From contig NC_092657.1 of NCBI RefSeq assembly GCF_032118995.1, positions 13,406,139 to 13,470,138 of the forward strand: a stretch of 64,000 bases of DNA, in the 5' to 3' direction. A program made the translations under genes and the position numbers. Below, in pieces: positions 35,405-45,756 of the stretch. Source of the DNA: Asterias amurensis (lineage: Eukaryota > Echinodermata > Asteroidea > Forcipulatida > Asteriidae). Positions within the stretch are counted from its first letter, which is position 1. Each line of letters opens with the position of its first letter. The notes under the pieces are model-generated. The model searched no databases. It saw only the letters and a list, made by a program, of their open reading frames with translations, and had not been told where the DNA came from.

Positions 35405-36812
35405 TTCCTACCAAGTATAATGGGACAGTATATATTGTTACCTATGTGATTAGTTTTCGTCTATGATGTATGTGCATAATGAGGGAATTTCTGGACACTT
35501 GGTGGATTCAGACTTACCAGGTTAATGAACGTGAATGCCAGACAATTGTGTTGTAAAAACATCACGTTTTTAGCATGCGTGAGGGCGCCGAAAAGTTGCT
35601 ATTGCATGCAGTTTAGACTAGGTTAAAATCGGATGGTGAGTTTTTCCACAATCAAAGTTAACTCATTAATTAATATAATTATGTTTTGATAAAACCCAGT
35701 TTGTAATTAGCTGTTTCGTAACGAAGCGCAGCGAAACAGCTCTTGTTTTTGTTAAAGTTTTTTTTATTATTATTATTATTATTATTTTTTTTTTTATTTG
35801 TCATCTTCAGAAAAATTTCATATAAGTGCTGATTTGCAATGTTTCCAAAGAGCAATTGCAATGAAATTTTCAGGGATGAAAGGTATTGGTGCAATGATCA
35901 TTGCGAAACAAGGATGTCATTATGACATAATCAGAAGTCACGTGACGTCATCTTAAAGGTGTTGTATTTTAAATGTTTGAAAATTTATAACAAATCAGCC
36001 ACAAGAGACCGTAGGTTTCTGTTTGCGGGATTGGGGAGGAATAAATAAGGTCTTCATTTTGTTTCGTGTGCGTGACCTTACATGACCTCTACTTCCGGTC
36101 GAAACCGGAAGTGGCCCTCTAATTCAAAATTGGAAAAAGATATGAAGTTGCTTTTAACGATGTTAGTGCGTGGCAAGGGTGGGCAGTTCAAAAAAAATAC
36201 CAATGACGTCACAAAATGCAACGGCGCCCTCTAGCGGCAGGTTGAAAACTCGTCAAAATGGACTTTTTGAAGATGTGTGTGGTGAAGTTTTTTGTAATCA
36301 CTTCAAATTTTACACCCATGTTAACTGTCAGGCAGCCATCATATGTGTGAAGTTTCAGATCAATGACGTCATTGGGGGTCACGTGACGCGGCCTTAAAGG
36401 TGCACTTTTTGAACTAATATAACTCTCTAAGTAATTATGCGATTATGTTTAAACTTGGTAGGTTGTTAGATATTGGCAAGCCCTCGTGAATTGTGAAATG
36501 ATGTCATAGTGACGTCATCACACGATATTTTATGATTTTTTCAATTTTTGCACCTTTAACGAATAAATTGCTATCCGAACATGGTATAATCCAAATTCCT
36601 TTTTTTTTTAATAGCCTGGATTAGTCATAACTGCTTTAAAAAAAGAATAAATTTCAAATTCAGTTGACAAAATTTAAATTGTTATTAACGAAACAGCTCT
36701 GCATTTGTGCATAAATGCAATCATGTCTAGTTGTTTATTGGAATTGATATAGATTGTTATTCATTCGTAATATTGTGTAGTTATCGTGTATTTCAAGCCA
36801 AAACAAGTCCAA
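35405..36812. repeat. Inverted arm R, split by a Helitron-like insertion
   Basis: Outer parts (35405-35706 and 36731-36812) together form the reverse complement of arm L at 32005-32400. Between them lies the insertion at 35707-36730. The inner boundary coincides with the donor site of the 35175-35399 exon-like stretch. Confidence 0.75.
35707..36730 (+). mobile_element. Helitron-like non-autonomous element
   Basis: The 3' end has a hairpin GCATTTGTGCATAAATGC followed 8 bases later by CTAG (36727-36730), the classic Helitron-type terminus. The matching uninterrupted sequence in arm L gives the pre-insertion site GTAA|TTGTTTATT without a target duplication, as expected for rolling-circle insertion. 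The 5' part starts TTAGCTGTTTCGTAACGAAG. The inside has CTTCCGGTCGAAACCGGAAG and several TGACGTCA-rich stretches. No Rep/helicase gene is present, so it is non-autonomous. The exact 5' base is uncertain. Confidence 0.7.
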
Positions 36813-39021
36813 TAATTACACAACTGATTTTGTTTTCTTTAGTTATAGACTCTTTAGGCAAAGACCAAAACTGTTATTTATTGTAATCAGACCAAATATA
36901 ATCTTTGAATCACTCAATTGAAGCAAAATACCACGGAACAGCTTTGTGTTTATGCACAAACACCTAATGTCTAGTTAATAATTATTGTAATATTTGTTAA
37001 AGATTTTGAGTTGCAATTCAGAGCTACGACATTTTAAAATAAGTTAACCATAATTTAATTAGACAAATTATAGCAGAAAATTATGTTGTGCTAAAGTGTA
37101 TACCTCCTTTATTATTCTATTAGTTTGTACAAAGCATTTTTAAATTAATTTATTCATTGCTGCTGTTTTTCATTTTGTTTTAGTTTTGTGTTCATATCAT
37201 GGACAACTACACTTTATTGTAATGGACTTTTTTATTGCAAAGTAATATCATTTAAATTTAATATATTTGATATACGTTTTGCATTTTTATTTTATTAATA
37301 CAAACATACGAGTTAGAATGCTGGTTGAATTTTCGTCTGACAACGAAAGTTTTACTTTATGACATCTGTCTACTGTTTTTTTGGTGGCACACCATTTTGT
37401 CAAAATAGTAGAAAACCTCTATTGGGCCAATACTGGTTTTGTAGCTGCACTAAATCTTTTCTGGGCCAATACTTTTTTTTTTCTTTCTTTTCTTTTTTCA
37501 GTGCCTTGCAATTTTGGCGAAATGGTATAGAAAACTTTTTTTCTGGGACAATACTCGTTTCGAAGCGGCAAACCATTTTGGCAAATAATGGTATAAAAAA
37601 ACCTTTGCTGTGCCAATACTGATTTTGTAATGGCGCAGCATGGGGCCGGCATTGAACCGACATTGGTAAAAATATGCAATTTTTAAGGCAGGGTGTCAAA
37701 GCAGCAACTGTGCCAAAAGATGACTTAAGATTGTGAAAACAGTTAAAAACTGACAAGGTAATGTAATTTGTTGGGATTTTTTGCTATAAAATACCCCCCA
37801 AATTGTATATATTATTTGACGAGATGTAATAATTTGGAATAACTGATAATCAATATCAATGGATACATATTCAACGGAAGTTTATATCACTCGGTGCTTA
37901 TTATATTGCATAGGCTGTATGCTGTTTGTATTGTGTGTTTTAACAGTAGTATAGTCACATGTATATATATGTGTCTGAGGGTGCACTTGGTAGAATATTT
38001 AACTAATTAACGTATTAATTACACACTGAACAATCTGGCCAGTAACGGGCCAGTTATGTCATATCGTCAAATAATATATACAATTTGGGGGGTATTTTAT
38101 AGCCAAAAAGTTACATTACCTTGTCAGTTTTTAATTGTTTTCACAATCTTTTACCAATGTCGGTTCAATGCCGGCCCCATGCTGCGCCATTACAAAATCA
38201 GTATTGGCACAGCAAAGGTTTTTTTATACCATTGTATGCCAAAATGGTTTGCCGCTTCGAAACGAGTATTGTCCCAGAAAAAGTTTTCTATACCATTTCG
38301 CCAAAATTGCAAGGCACTGAAAAAAGAAAAGAAAAAAAAAAAAAAAAAAAAAAACAGTATTGGCCCAGAAAAGATTTAGTGCAGCTACAAAACCAATATT
38401 GGCCCAATAGAGGTTTTCTACCATTTTGACAAAATGGTGTGCCGCCAAAAAAACAGTAGACAGATGTCATAAAGTAAAACTTTCGTTGTCAGACGAAAAT
38501 TCAACCAGCATTCTAACTCGTATGTTTTTATTATTAAAATAAAAATGCAAAACGTATATCAAATATATTAAATTTAAATGATGTTACTTTGCAATAAAAA
38601 AGTCCATTACAATAAAGTGTAGTTGTCCATGATATGAACACAAAATTAAAACAAAATGAAAAACAGCAGCAATGAATAAATTAATTTTAAAATGCTTTGT
38701 ACAAACTAATAAAATAATAAAGGCGGTATACACTTTAGCACAACATAATTTTCTGCTATAATTTGTTTAATTAAATTATGGTTTACTTATTTTAAAATGT
38801 CGTAGCTCTGAATTGCAACTCAAAATCTTTAACAAATATTACAATAATTATTAACTAGACATTAGGTGTTTGTGCATAAACACACAGCTATTCCGTGGTA
38901 TTTTGCTTCTATTGAGTGATTCAAAGATTGTATTTGGTCTGATTACAATAAATAACAGTTTTGGTCTTTGCCCAAAGAGTCTATAACTAAAGAAAACAAA
39001 ATCAGTTGTGTAATTCTTGAG
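36812..39021. repeat. Near-perfect 2.2-kb palindrome
   Basis: The left arm (about 36812-37827) is the reverse complement of the right arm (about 38056-39021), with a spacer of about 230 bp. Paired landmarks: AAGACCAAAACTGTTATTT (36860 and 38960), GGTTGAATTTTCGTCTGACA (37322 and 38505), CAATACTGGTTTTGTAGC (37431 and 38390), AAATTGTATATATTATTTGA (37799 and 38085). Arms differ by few substitutions and by homopolymer lengths. Each arm includes a Helitron-like 3' end with CTAG (36971-36974 plus strand; 38855-38858 minus strand), the two ends facing inward. Open frames inside are mirrored and not coding. Confidence 0.85.
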
Positions 39022-39054
39022 TTATGGCCCCACTTCCGGATGACCCTGAAGTTT

Positions 39055-39055
<1 letters not shown>
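38855..39055 (-). mobile_element. Helitron-like 3' end
   Basis: Minus-strand hairpin GTGTTTATGCACAAACAC-type followed by CTAATGT and CTAG. It continues outward to CCACTTCCGG at about 39035, beyond the palindrome boundary. It matches the copy at 46281-46600. Confidence 0.55.
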
Positions 39056-39507
<452 letters not shown>

Positions 39508-39719
39508 TAACATAATATACATGTAGTACACAATGCAATAAAAACAGATAATTATAAAACCAATAGCAAATAATAAATATGTAATAAGAATAAAAAATCA
39601 ATTTAAAATAAATAAACAATACAAGAAAATAAATAAATAAATAAAAAGTAAACTTGTAGATAAACTAAACAACTTAAAATATTGAACAAGTGATTCAGAT
39701 AAAGGTACTATACAATATA

Positions 39720-40020
39720 TTCGTGAGCTTGGCAGACAGAAAATCTAAGTGATTTTAGAAAGCTGTAGAAGGGCAAGAGCAGTAGTGAATTGCGAATGTT
39801 TCAGGCAAACTAGACCAAAGTCTTGGGAAAAGATGAGGAGCAGATAAATGCAAAACATCGTTTCTAGCATACAGGTGTTTGAAGGTGAGAACATTAGGAT
39901 ATCTATGGTTGACAAAAATGATGTCTGCCACATCACAGTTAATAAGGTTAATCTTAAACTTAATGATAACATACAAAACAGACAACTTACGACGAATTGA
40001 CAGAGACGACCAGTCAACAC
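39720..40020 (-). pseudogene. C-terminal tail of a non-LTR reverse transcriptase
   Basis: Minus-strand frame with LYVIIKFKINLINCDVADI, NVLTFKHLYARNDVLHLSAP and LWSSLPETFAIHYCSCPSTA. This has the spacing of the end of non-LTR polyproteins (Arg-rich segment, then W-x-SLP). No RT catalytic motif is in the fragment. An A+T-rich 3' region with (TAAA)-like repeats lies to its left (39560-39650). Confidence 0.45.
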
Positions 40021-40040
40021 GGGGTCAAGATTACCCCAGG

Positions 40041-40494
40041 TTAACCCACACCTGTGACGTCATGCTATTGTTAAATCGCTCCATTAATTTTCAAGAATGG
40101 TGCGTTGGGTACAACTATACACCCATTGTGCAAATGGGTGAAATTTTCACAAAAGAGTTAGCGAATAAAGTAAATGAAGTCAATGACGCCATGGACCACA
40201 TGTGTTTTTAATCGAGCTACGCATGTATTACGAAATGATCGTAAAGAACTTAAATAAGTGAACTGCCTATTTCGCTCCCGAGCCATGATGTCACACTGTC
40301 GAATGAACGAGCGTATATCGTGAATGTCGGTCTTCGTCCAAAAGTTACGCACCACCAGTGGTGTTCACTGGCAGGAGTAAACAAGCTTACGCAATACTAG
40401 AAACACTTGACTTAAAAATTAAACAATATCGCGCCATTCGTGCAAAATAATGGAGCGATTTTAACAATAGCATGACGTCCCAGGTGTGGGTTAA
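40041..40494. mobile_element. TIR MITE with TTAA ends
   Basis: TTAACCCACACCTGTGACGT at 40041 and ACGTCCCAGGTGTGGGTTAA ending at 40494 are inverted, continuing about 47 bp inward (CATGCTATTGTTAAATCGCT). The insertion duplicated TTAA, or TTAA is part of the ends. Non-coding. Confidence 0.75.
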
Positions 40495-40703
40495 GTCGCA
40501 CGCGACATTCGTGGGTGCCATTCTTACCCACGAATGGCGCGCACCTCAGGCATTATCCTATACCTAATCTCCAATGCCCAAGGAGCCTCCCAGCAAACAT
40601 CTGTATTGGCTCGATACTGGCATTTACATTTGAAACATTGGCAATTAATCGGCCGTGTACAGTTGCCATAACTCACCATTAGCAGGCAACAGGTTCATAT
40701 TAA

Positions 40704-41070
40704 AAGCCATTGGACCCTTTCGGTTCAGAAAAAAAAATAAAAGTTCACAGATTTACAAATAACTTACAGGGTTTACAGAAGGCAATGGTGAAAGACTTTT
40801 CTTGAAATATTATTCCATGAAATGCTTTACTTTTTGAGAAAACAGCAAAACAATATAAATTCTCGTTAACGAGAATTACGGATTTATTTTAAACACATGT
40901 CATGACACGGCGAAACGCGCGGAAACAAGGGTGGGTTTTTCCGTTGTTTTCTCCCGACTCCGATGACCGATTGAGCCTAACTTTTCACAGGTAGGTTATT
41001 TGATATAGAAGTTGTGGTACACAAAGTGTGGGCTTTGGACAACACTGTTTACCGAAAGGGTCCAATGGCT
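40704..41070. mobile_element. TTAA-type MITE, family M3
   Basis: AAGCCATTGGACCCTTTCGG and CCGAAAGGGTCCAATGGCT are inverted, with TTAA at 40700-40703 and 41071-41074. Interior similarity to M1 (CCGATTGAGCCTAACTTTTC, CACAGGTAGGTTATTTGATA) shows the families are related. A hairpin ATTCTCGTTAACGAGAAT lies at the centre. Confidence 0.8.
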
Positions 41071-41089
41071 TTAACTGTATTTTTTTATT

Positions 41090-41990
41090 TTTTGTTTCAA
41101 ATTTACAGCTTAAAATTGTCATTATGGTCTGTAAATTGCTCTCGAAACAGGATTTTAAAGCAACACATTTTTGTTTTACAATTTGTTCCTCCAAATCGTG
41201 AAAAATATGCTGTAGATTTTACGACTCAATCTAATATTGCTATGCTAACGTTTTCAAAATGGATAAATCACACGTATTTGTTGCATGTTATCACACTCGT
41301 TGTCGTGTTTTATTTTCAAGGGAAACAACAATATATCCCTTCCTCTTTTTCAGCTTGATTTGAGCACCAAAATATAAACAAATCTAGCCCTCCTCTTTTT
41401 GGCTAAGTTTGTGCACCCGATATTGACTTTGTTCTCCCATAGGTATTTTATGGAGAAAAACAGTATAGTTTAACATTTTGAAAAGATTTTCAAGGAAAGT
41501 TCCTATATATTACTAAAATCAGTACAAAACAATTTTTTTTTATTTAATTGTGAACCTGTTTATTTTTGGTTATTTGTCAAGTTCATATCTTAAAATTGTC
41601 ATTATGGTCTGAGAATATTGCTCTCGAAACCGGATTTTAAAGCAATAATTTATTTTTACCATTTTATCCTCCAGATCGTGAAAAACATGCTGTAGATATA
41701 ACGAATCAATCTAATTTTGCTATGCTAACGTTTTAAAAATAGATAAATTCCAGTTATTTGGTACAATATATCGCACAATTTGCCGTGTTTGAGTTTCAAA
41801 GGATAAACAAATCTAACCCTCCTTTCTTGCTAAGTTTGTGCACCCGATACTGAATTTGTTCTCCCACAATTATTTTATGGAGAAAAACAGCATAGTTTCA
41901 ACACTTTGAAAACATCTTAAAGGAAATTGGCTACATATTACCGAAAAAGGCGAAACATAAAAAAATCGTAGTTAATTCTGAACCTGTTAG
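41090..41990. repeat. Tandem duplication, period about 480 bp
   Basis: Two units begin at TTAAAATTGTCATTATGGTC (41110 and 41590). Both contain TGCTGTAGAT, GCTATGCTAACGTTTT, TTTGTGCACCCGATA and TTTTATGGAGAAAAACAG. Similarity is about 80% by eye. A 114-codon frame in the first unit is not preserved in the second, so coding is not supported. Confidence 0.75.
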
Positions 41991-42388
41991 GCCCAATAAC
42001 GCTCGCGCCGATGGCACTTCTGTCTTAGGCCATTATAGCATGACACTATTTGGCCCAGAATTGGCAGCTACTGGCCAGATAATGCAACAGCTGGCAGAAG
42101 GTTGGCCAAAATACTTTTTGCATTCAGGTTCATTTTGAGGCAGTCAGTTCTGATATTTGTGCAGTCTTAAAAACGATTGGTTAACTTCTTGTTTCCTTAT
42201 ACTAATGTTAAAGGCATGCGGTTAATTTTGCACTCTTGAACATGATATGTACATAAACATAAACCACGTGATACTAACTCATCCGTATCTTGCCCGGCAG
42301 TCAGCATAACATGGCGGGTCAGCTTATTGCAACCTACAACATTCGGTTCCACAAAATTAGGACTTCGTTGTAAACAGAAGGGGAAGCA

Positions 42389-42655
<267 letters not shown>

Positions 42656-42699
42656 TGTAGCGGAAATGCAATTGACGGACATGTGACTGTTTAGTGTAG

Positions 42700-43090
42700 T
42701 ATTTGCATGTGTTTGCTGCGTGGCTGGGCGATCGATGCAAGTGGGCGGAGCTTGGCACTTGCAGTGACTCAGGCTGACATGATACGCGTGCGCAGTGAAT
42801 CAGGTAAGCGGGGTGCGCGTGCGCAGTTAGCGATCTAGGACCGCATGTGTGTAGAGGCGTGGCACCGGGGGTTGGCGTGGAGCGCATCACGAGTCAGTGT
42901 GTTTAGTGAAGTGACTCGAGCAAGACTTGGTATAGTGTTTTATTGTGTAGTGAGACCATCGTTTAGCTAGAGTACGTGTATTGGGTGATTGTCTTTGGGT
43001 TAGGGTTCATTGTCAATTTAAGGTCTTAGTCTTGTTATAGTTTTAAGAGTCTGTTTGGCGGTGCTGTCGACGTCGGACGATATACGATCG
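42700..43090 (+). promoter_or_regulatory. Possible promoter and leader exon of the transporter gene
   Basis: GC- and CpG-richer than its surroundings, with repeated GCGTGCGCAG (about 42785 and 42818). It ends in a donor-like GATCGTAAGTTTG with GT at 43090-43091. The transporter's first coding exon has a good acceptor (TCTTCTTGGTCCATAG, AG at 45752-45753) directly before its ATG, so a non-coding exon upstream is required, and this is the best candidate. A retrotransposon leader is an alternative. Confidence 0.35.
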
Positions 43091-43358
43091 TAAGTTTGAA
43101 TTGATTGCATTTATTTGGGTTATCTTGTATTCTTGCAATTTATGTGATATTCCAGGGTGTCTCAGGGGTGTCTATTAATAATAATAAACAACTACTATCA
43201 AATCAAAATTTTGCGAAACAATTATTAGTAAGCGAATATTTATTAATAAACAAATTACAAAATTGCCTAGTTGGGCCCTCCCAACTATTCTGCCTAGTTG
43301 TGTAACGGACAGTGCCTTTCACAAAACAACACGAAAAATGAAAGCATGGTTAAACAAT

Positions 43359-43477
43359 GGAATCAATGTGTGATGAATAGGTTTTCAAATAGTGGTTTAA
43401 TCCAAACGAGGCCTGTTTCTTGGTAATTTTACCGAGACGAAGTCGAGGTAAATTATAAAGAACTAGGCCTTTGCGGG

Positions 43478-43510
<33 letters not shown>

Positions 43511-44977
43511 GGTTTATTAAAAATCAAACGTAGCAGCCAAAAGGCTGAATTGTGTTTAGTTTTACAATATAAAACTACATTCAAACATCAAAAACCAGCA
43601 AATATACAATACGAGATTATAAAAATAGAGTAGATGAGAATATAAAATTAAAAAACTGTAAGTATATACATTACAAATATTTACACAATGAAAACAAGTT
43701 ATCTACAGGCCAGAACAATTATTGGTGATTGAGCAGCTCAACTAGGGAAGGGATGCAACTGTTTTTGAAACGGTTAGTCCTACATTTAATTGTACAAAGT
43801 TTATTGGAATTTCTCAGGTTGTTGTTTCTAGGTGGGGGAAGCCATTGTTTATATCTGTTAGAAGTGAGGAGGGATTTACCAAAATTTACGAAGAGCTGCT
43901 CAAGTGTAACATCCATGGCAGGGAGGCCAAGCTGGGAATAATCTCAGCAAAAGACTTAGTTTCACAGTAATCGTAGGACAAGATAATACGAAGAGCCTTG
44001 CGCTGCAACTTTTCAAGGCATCCAAGTTGAGACTTCGTGAGGCTTGAATACCAGACTGGGCAAGCATACTCAATAGTTGGTCTAACATACATAATATATA
44101 CACTCAACAAATCAGCATTAGAAGTGCAGCACCGTTTTAATTGGCGCAGAAGGTACAATTTATAGTTGAAGGCTTTGCACATTGAACTTATCTGGGTATC
44201 CCATTTAAGATTACTCTGTAGATGAACCCCAAGAATTGTCATACAGCTTGTGTTAGTGAGGTAGTACAGCTGGGGTGCGTTGGAAACAAATACTCAAAGC
44301 TTGACACTTGGGAGGATTGATTTTCATGTTGTTAGTGTCAGCCCACTGTTGGAGACAGTCTAATTCGTTTTGCAAACCAATAGCATTCTCAGAGTTTTTA
44401 AAAGACTGGCTAAGGGTCATGTCATCTACATACTTATAGTGAGTAACCTCTTGATGATCAGTGACAAAATCATTAAACATGACCAAAAAGGCGATCGGTC
44501 CGATTTTGGTACCTTGTGGGACACCGGCTTTGAACAATTAGTTGAAAACCACTAGTTGAAACTCGATTCAACACACTTTGATTCCCATTCATAAATACCT
44601 TTTAGGTCAAAGACATCATCACTGTTTGGTCAAAAAGTAAAATAATTGCAACAAATATAATGTTTAAATGATTTATTTCAACACAACCCCCCTCCAGCTA
44701 TGAAACGGTAAAGCCCTCTGCCGCCCTCGGGTAAACAACTCCTTACAAGGGAATGGTGTGCGCATCGCGCGTATTTGCGTGATGTGGCAAAACTGTTTCA
44801 GCCGTTGCTCTCGATCAATATGAATGGAGAAACTGTCTCAAAAGAACATGTGCAAGGTCGCGTGTCACACCCATGAATTAACACTTGTTACCGGTCATGA
44901 AAAAAAGGTTTACATCCACCCACGTGAAGCGCTCTACACCAATAGGAATAGCGAAACTGTCTGAGGTATTTATGAAT
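43359..44977. mobile_element. MA MITE, inverted, with nested retroelement
   Basis: 43359-43482 and 44540-44977 together equal the reverse complement of 4793-5352 (GGAATCAATGTGTGATG at left; GAAACTGTCTGAGGTATTTA at right). The retroelement fragment at 43483-44537 interrupts it at GCGGGTTT|AAACCACTAG. Confidence 0.75.
43483..44537 (-). pseudogene. 5'-truncated non-LTR retroelement (jockey/CR1-like RT)
   Basis: Minus-strand frames carry the RT motif GVPQGTKIGPIAFLVMFNDF, the catalytic YVDD box (KYVDDMTLSQ) and KINPPKC. After a frame break come TILGVHLQSNLKWD, RPTIEYACPVWYSSL and QRKALRIILSYDY. After another break comes a C-terminal piece ending FKNSCIPSLVELLNHQ-stop near 43720. A 3' untranslated stretch and a (TAA)n-type tail (43480-43512 read on the minus strand) follow, as in target-primed insertion. 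The 5' end is cut off in the RT domain. Two frameshifts make it inactive. Confidence 0.8.
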
Positions 44978-44999
44978 AACAAATAAAATTGGTCCTGGA

Positions 45000-45700
45000 T
45001 ACAGGTAATGAAAGGTATTTACTTTTGTATGTTATATTTGTTTGTCTTTTTTCGGACACTACAACAATTATAACAAACGGCCGTCCAGGGAAAGCCAAAA
45101 GTAAAACAAAAATGTCAACAAACACATGTGCCCTCCCAAACCATGTGCATAAAAAAGAGTTAAGATTGGAAACAACACTGGAAATAAATGTATCAGTACA
45201 CATACACTTTCATACTCTAGATATTAAGTTTACACTGAGCTATTGCGCAGCCAGCGACTGTTCCATGTGCTTGTGTCTACGGTACGGTAAACAATTCATG
45301 AAATGTGTTAAAATGCAATGGAATAATACCAGCATATATAGCTTGAGGTGAGTCGTCAACCAATACAGTCACCATTAATTTCGAAGCCCCATATGATTTT
45401 AACACGCTACACGTTCTTAGAAAAAAAAACGCAGGTTGGACTTGGGGTATTTTCTTTCTGTATCAACTAAATTTTGCTTTTGTATTTACTTCACATCTTT
45501 ATTAACTTTTACTCCTCTTTTGTTTTCATCTCAAAGCGCATAGGGACTTATATGTGATTGTGATATGCGCTCTACAAAAATGGTTCATTATGTGAGATGT
45601 AGGTTGGTGATACCAATGATACCATTTACCATCCATAACGTTACATTGACTGTGTCTGAAGAACATACCTGTAACCAGTTGTTCTCAGTGAGATGTTGCT
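45000..45700. other. Non-coding upstream of the transporter; SINE-tail fragment
   Basis: About 45525-45590 has CTCAAAGCGCATAGGGACTT and GTGATATGCGCTCTACAAAA, like the 3' end of the S2-type SINE near 51340. Otherwise no feature recognised. Confidence 0.4.
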
Positions 45701-45756
45701 TATGAGTTCCTCAGTGCGCCTCTTGTTTTGTTTAATCTCTTCTTGGTCCATAGAAA

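Noticed and set aside
37359..38470. Paired 60-118-codon frames at 37.4 kb and 38.1 kb with similar sequences
   Set aside because: They are mirror images produced by the palindrome; they shift frame between arms at homopolymers.
41014..41358. 114-codon plus-strand frame
   Set aside because: It starts inside the M3 MITE, and the tandem duplicate at 41590 does not preserve the frame.
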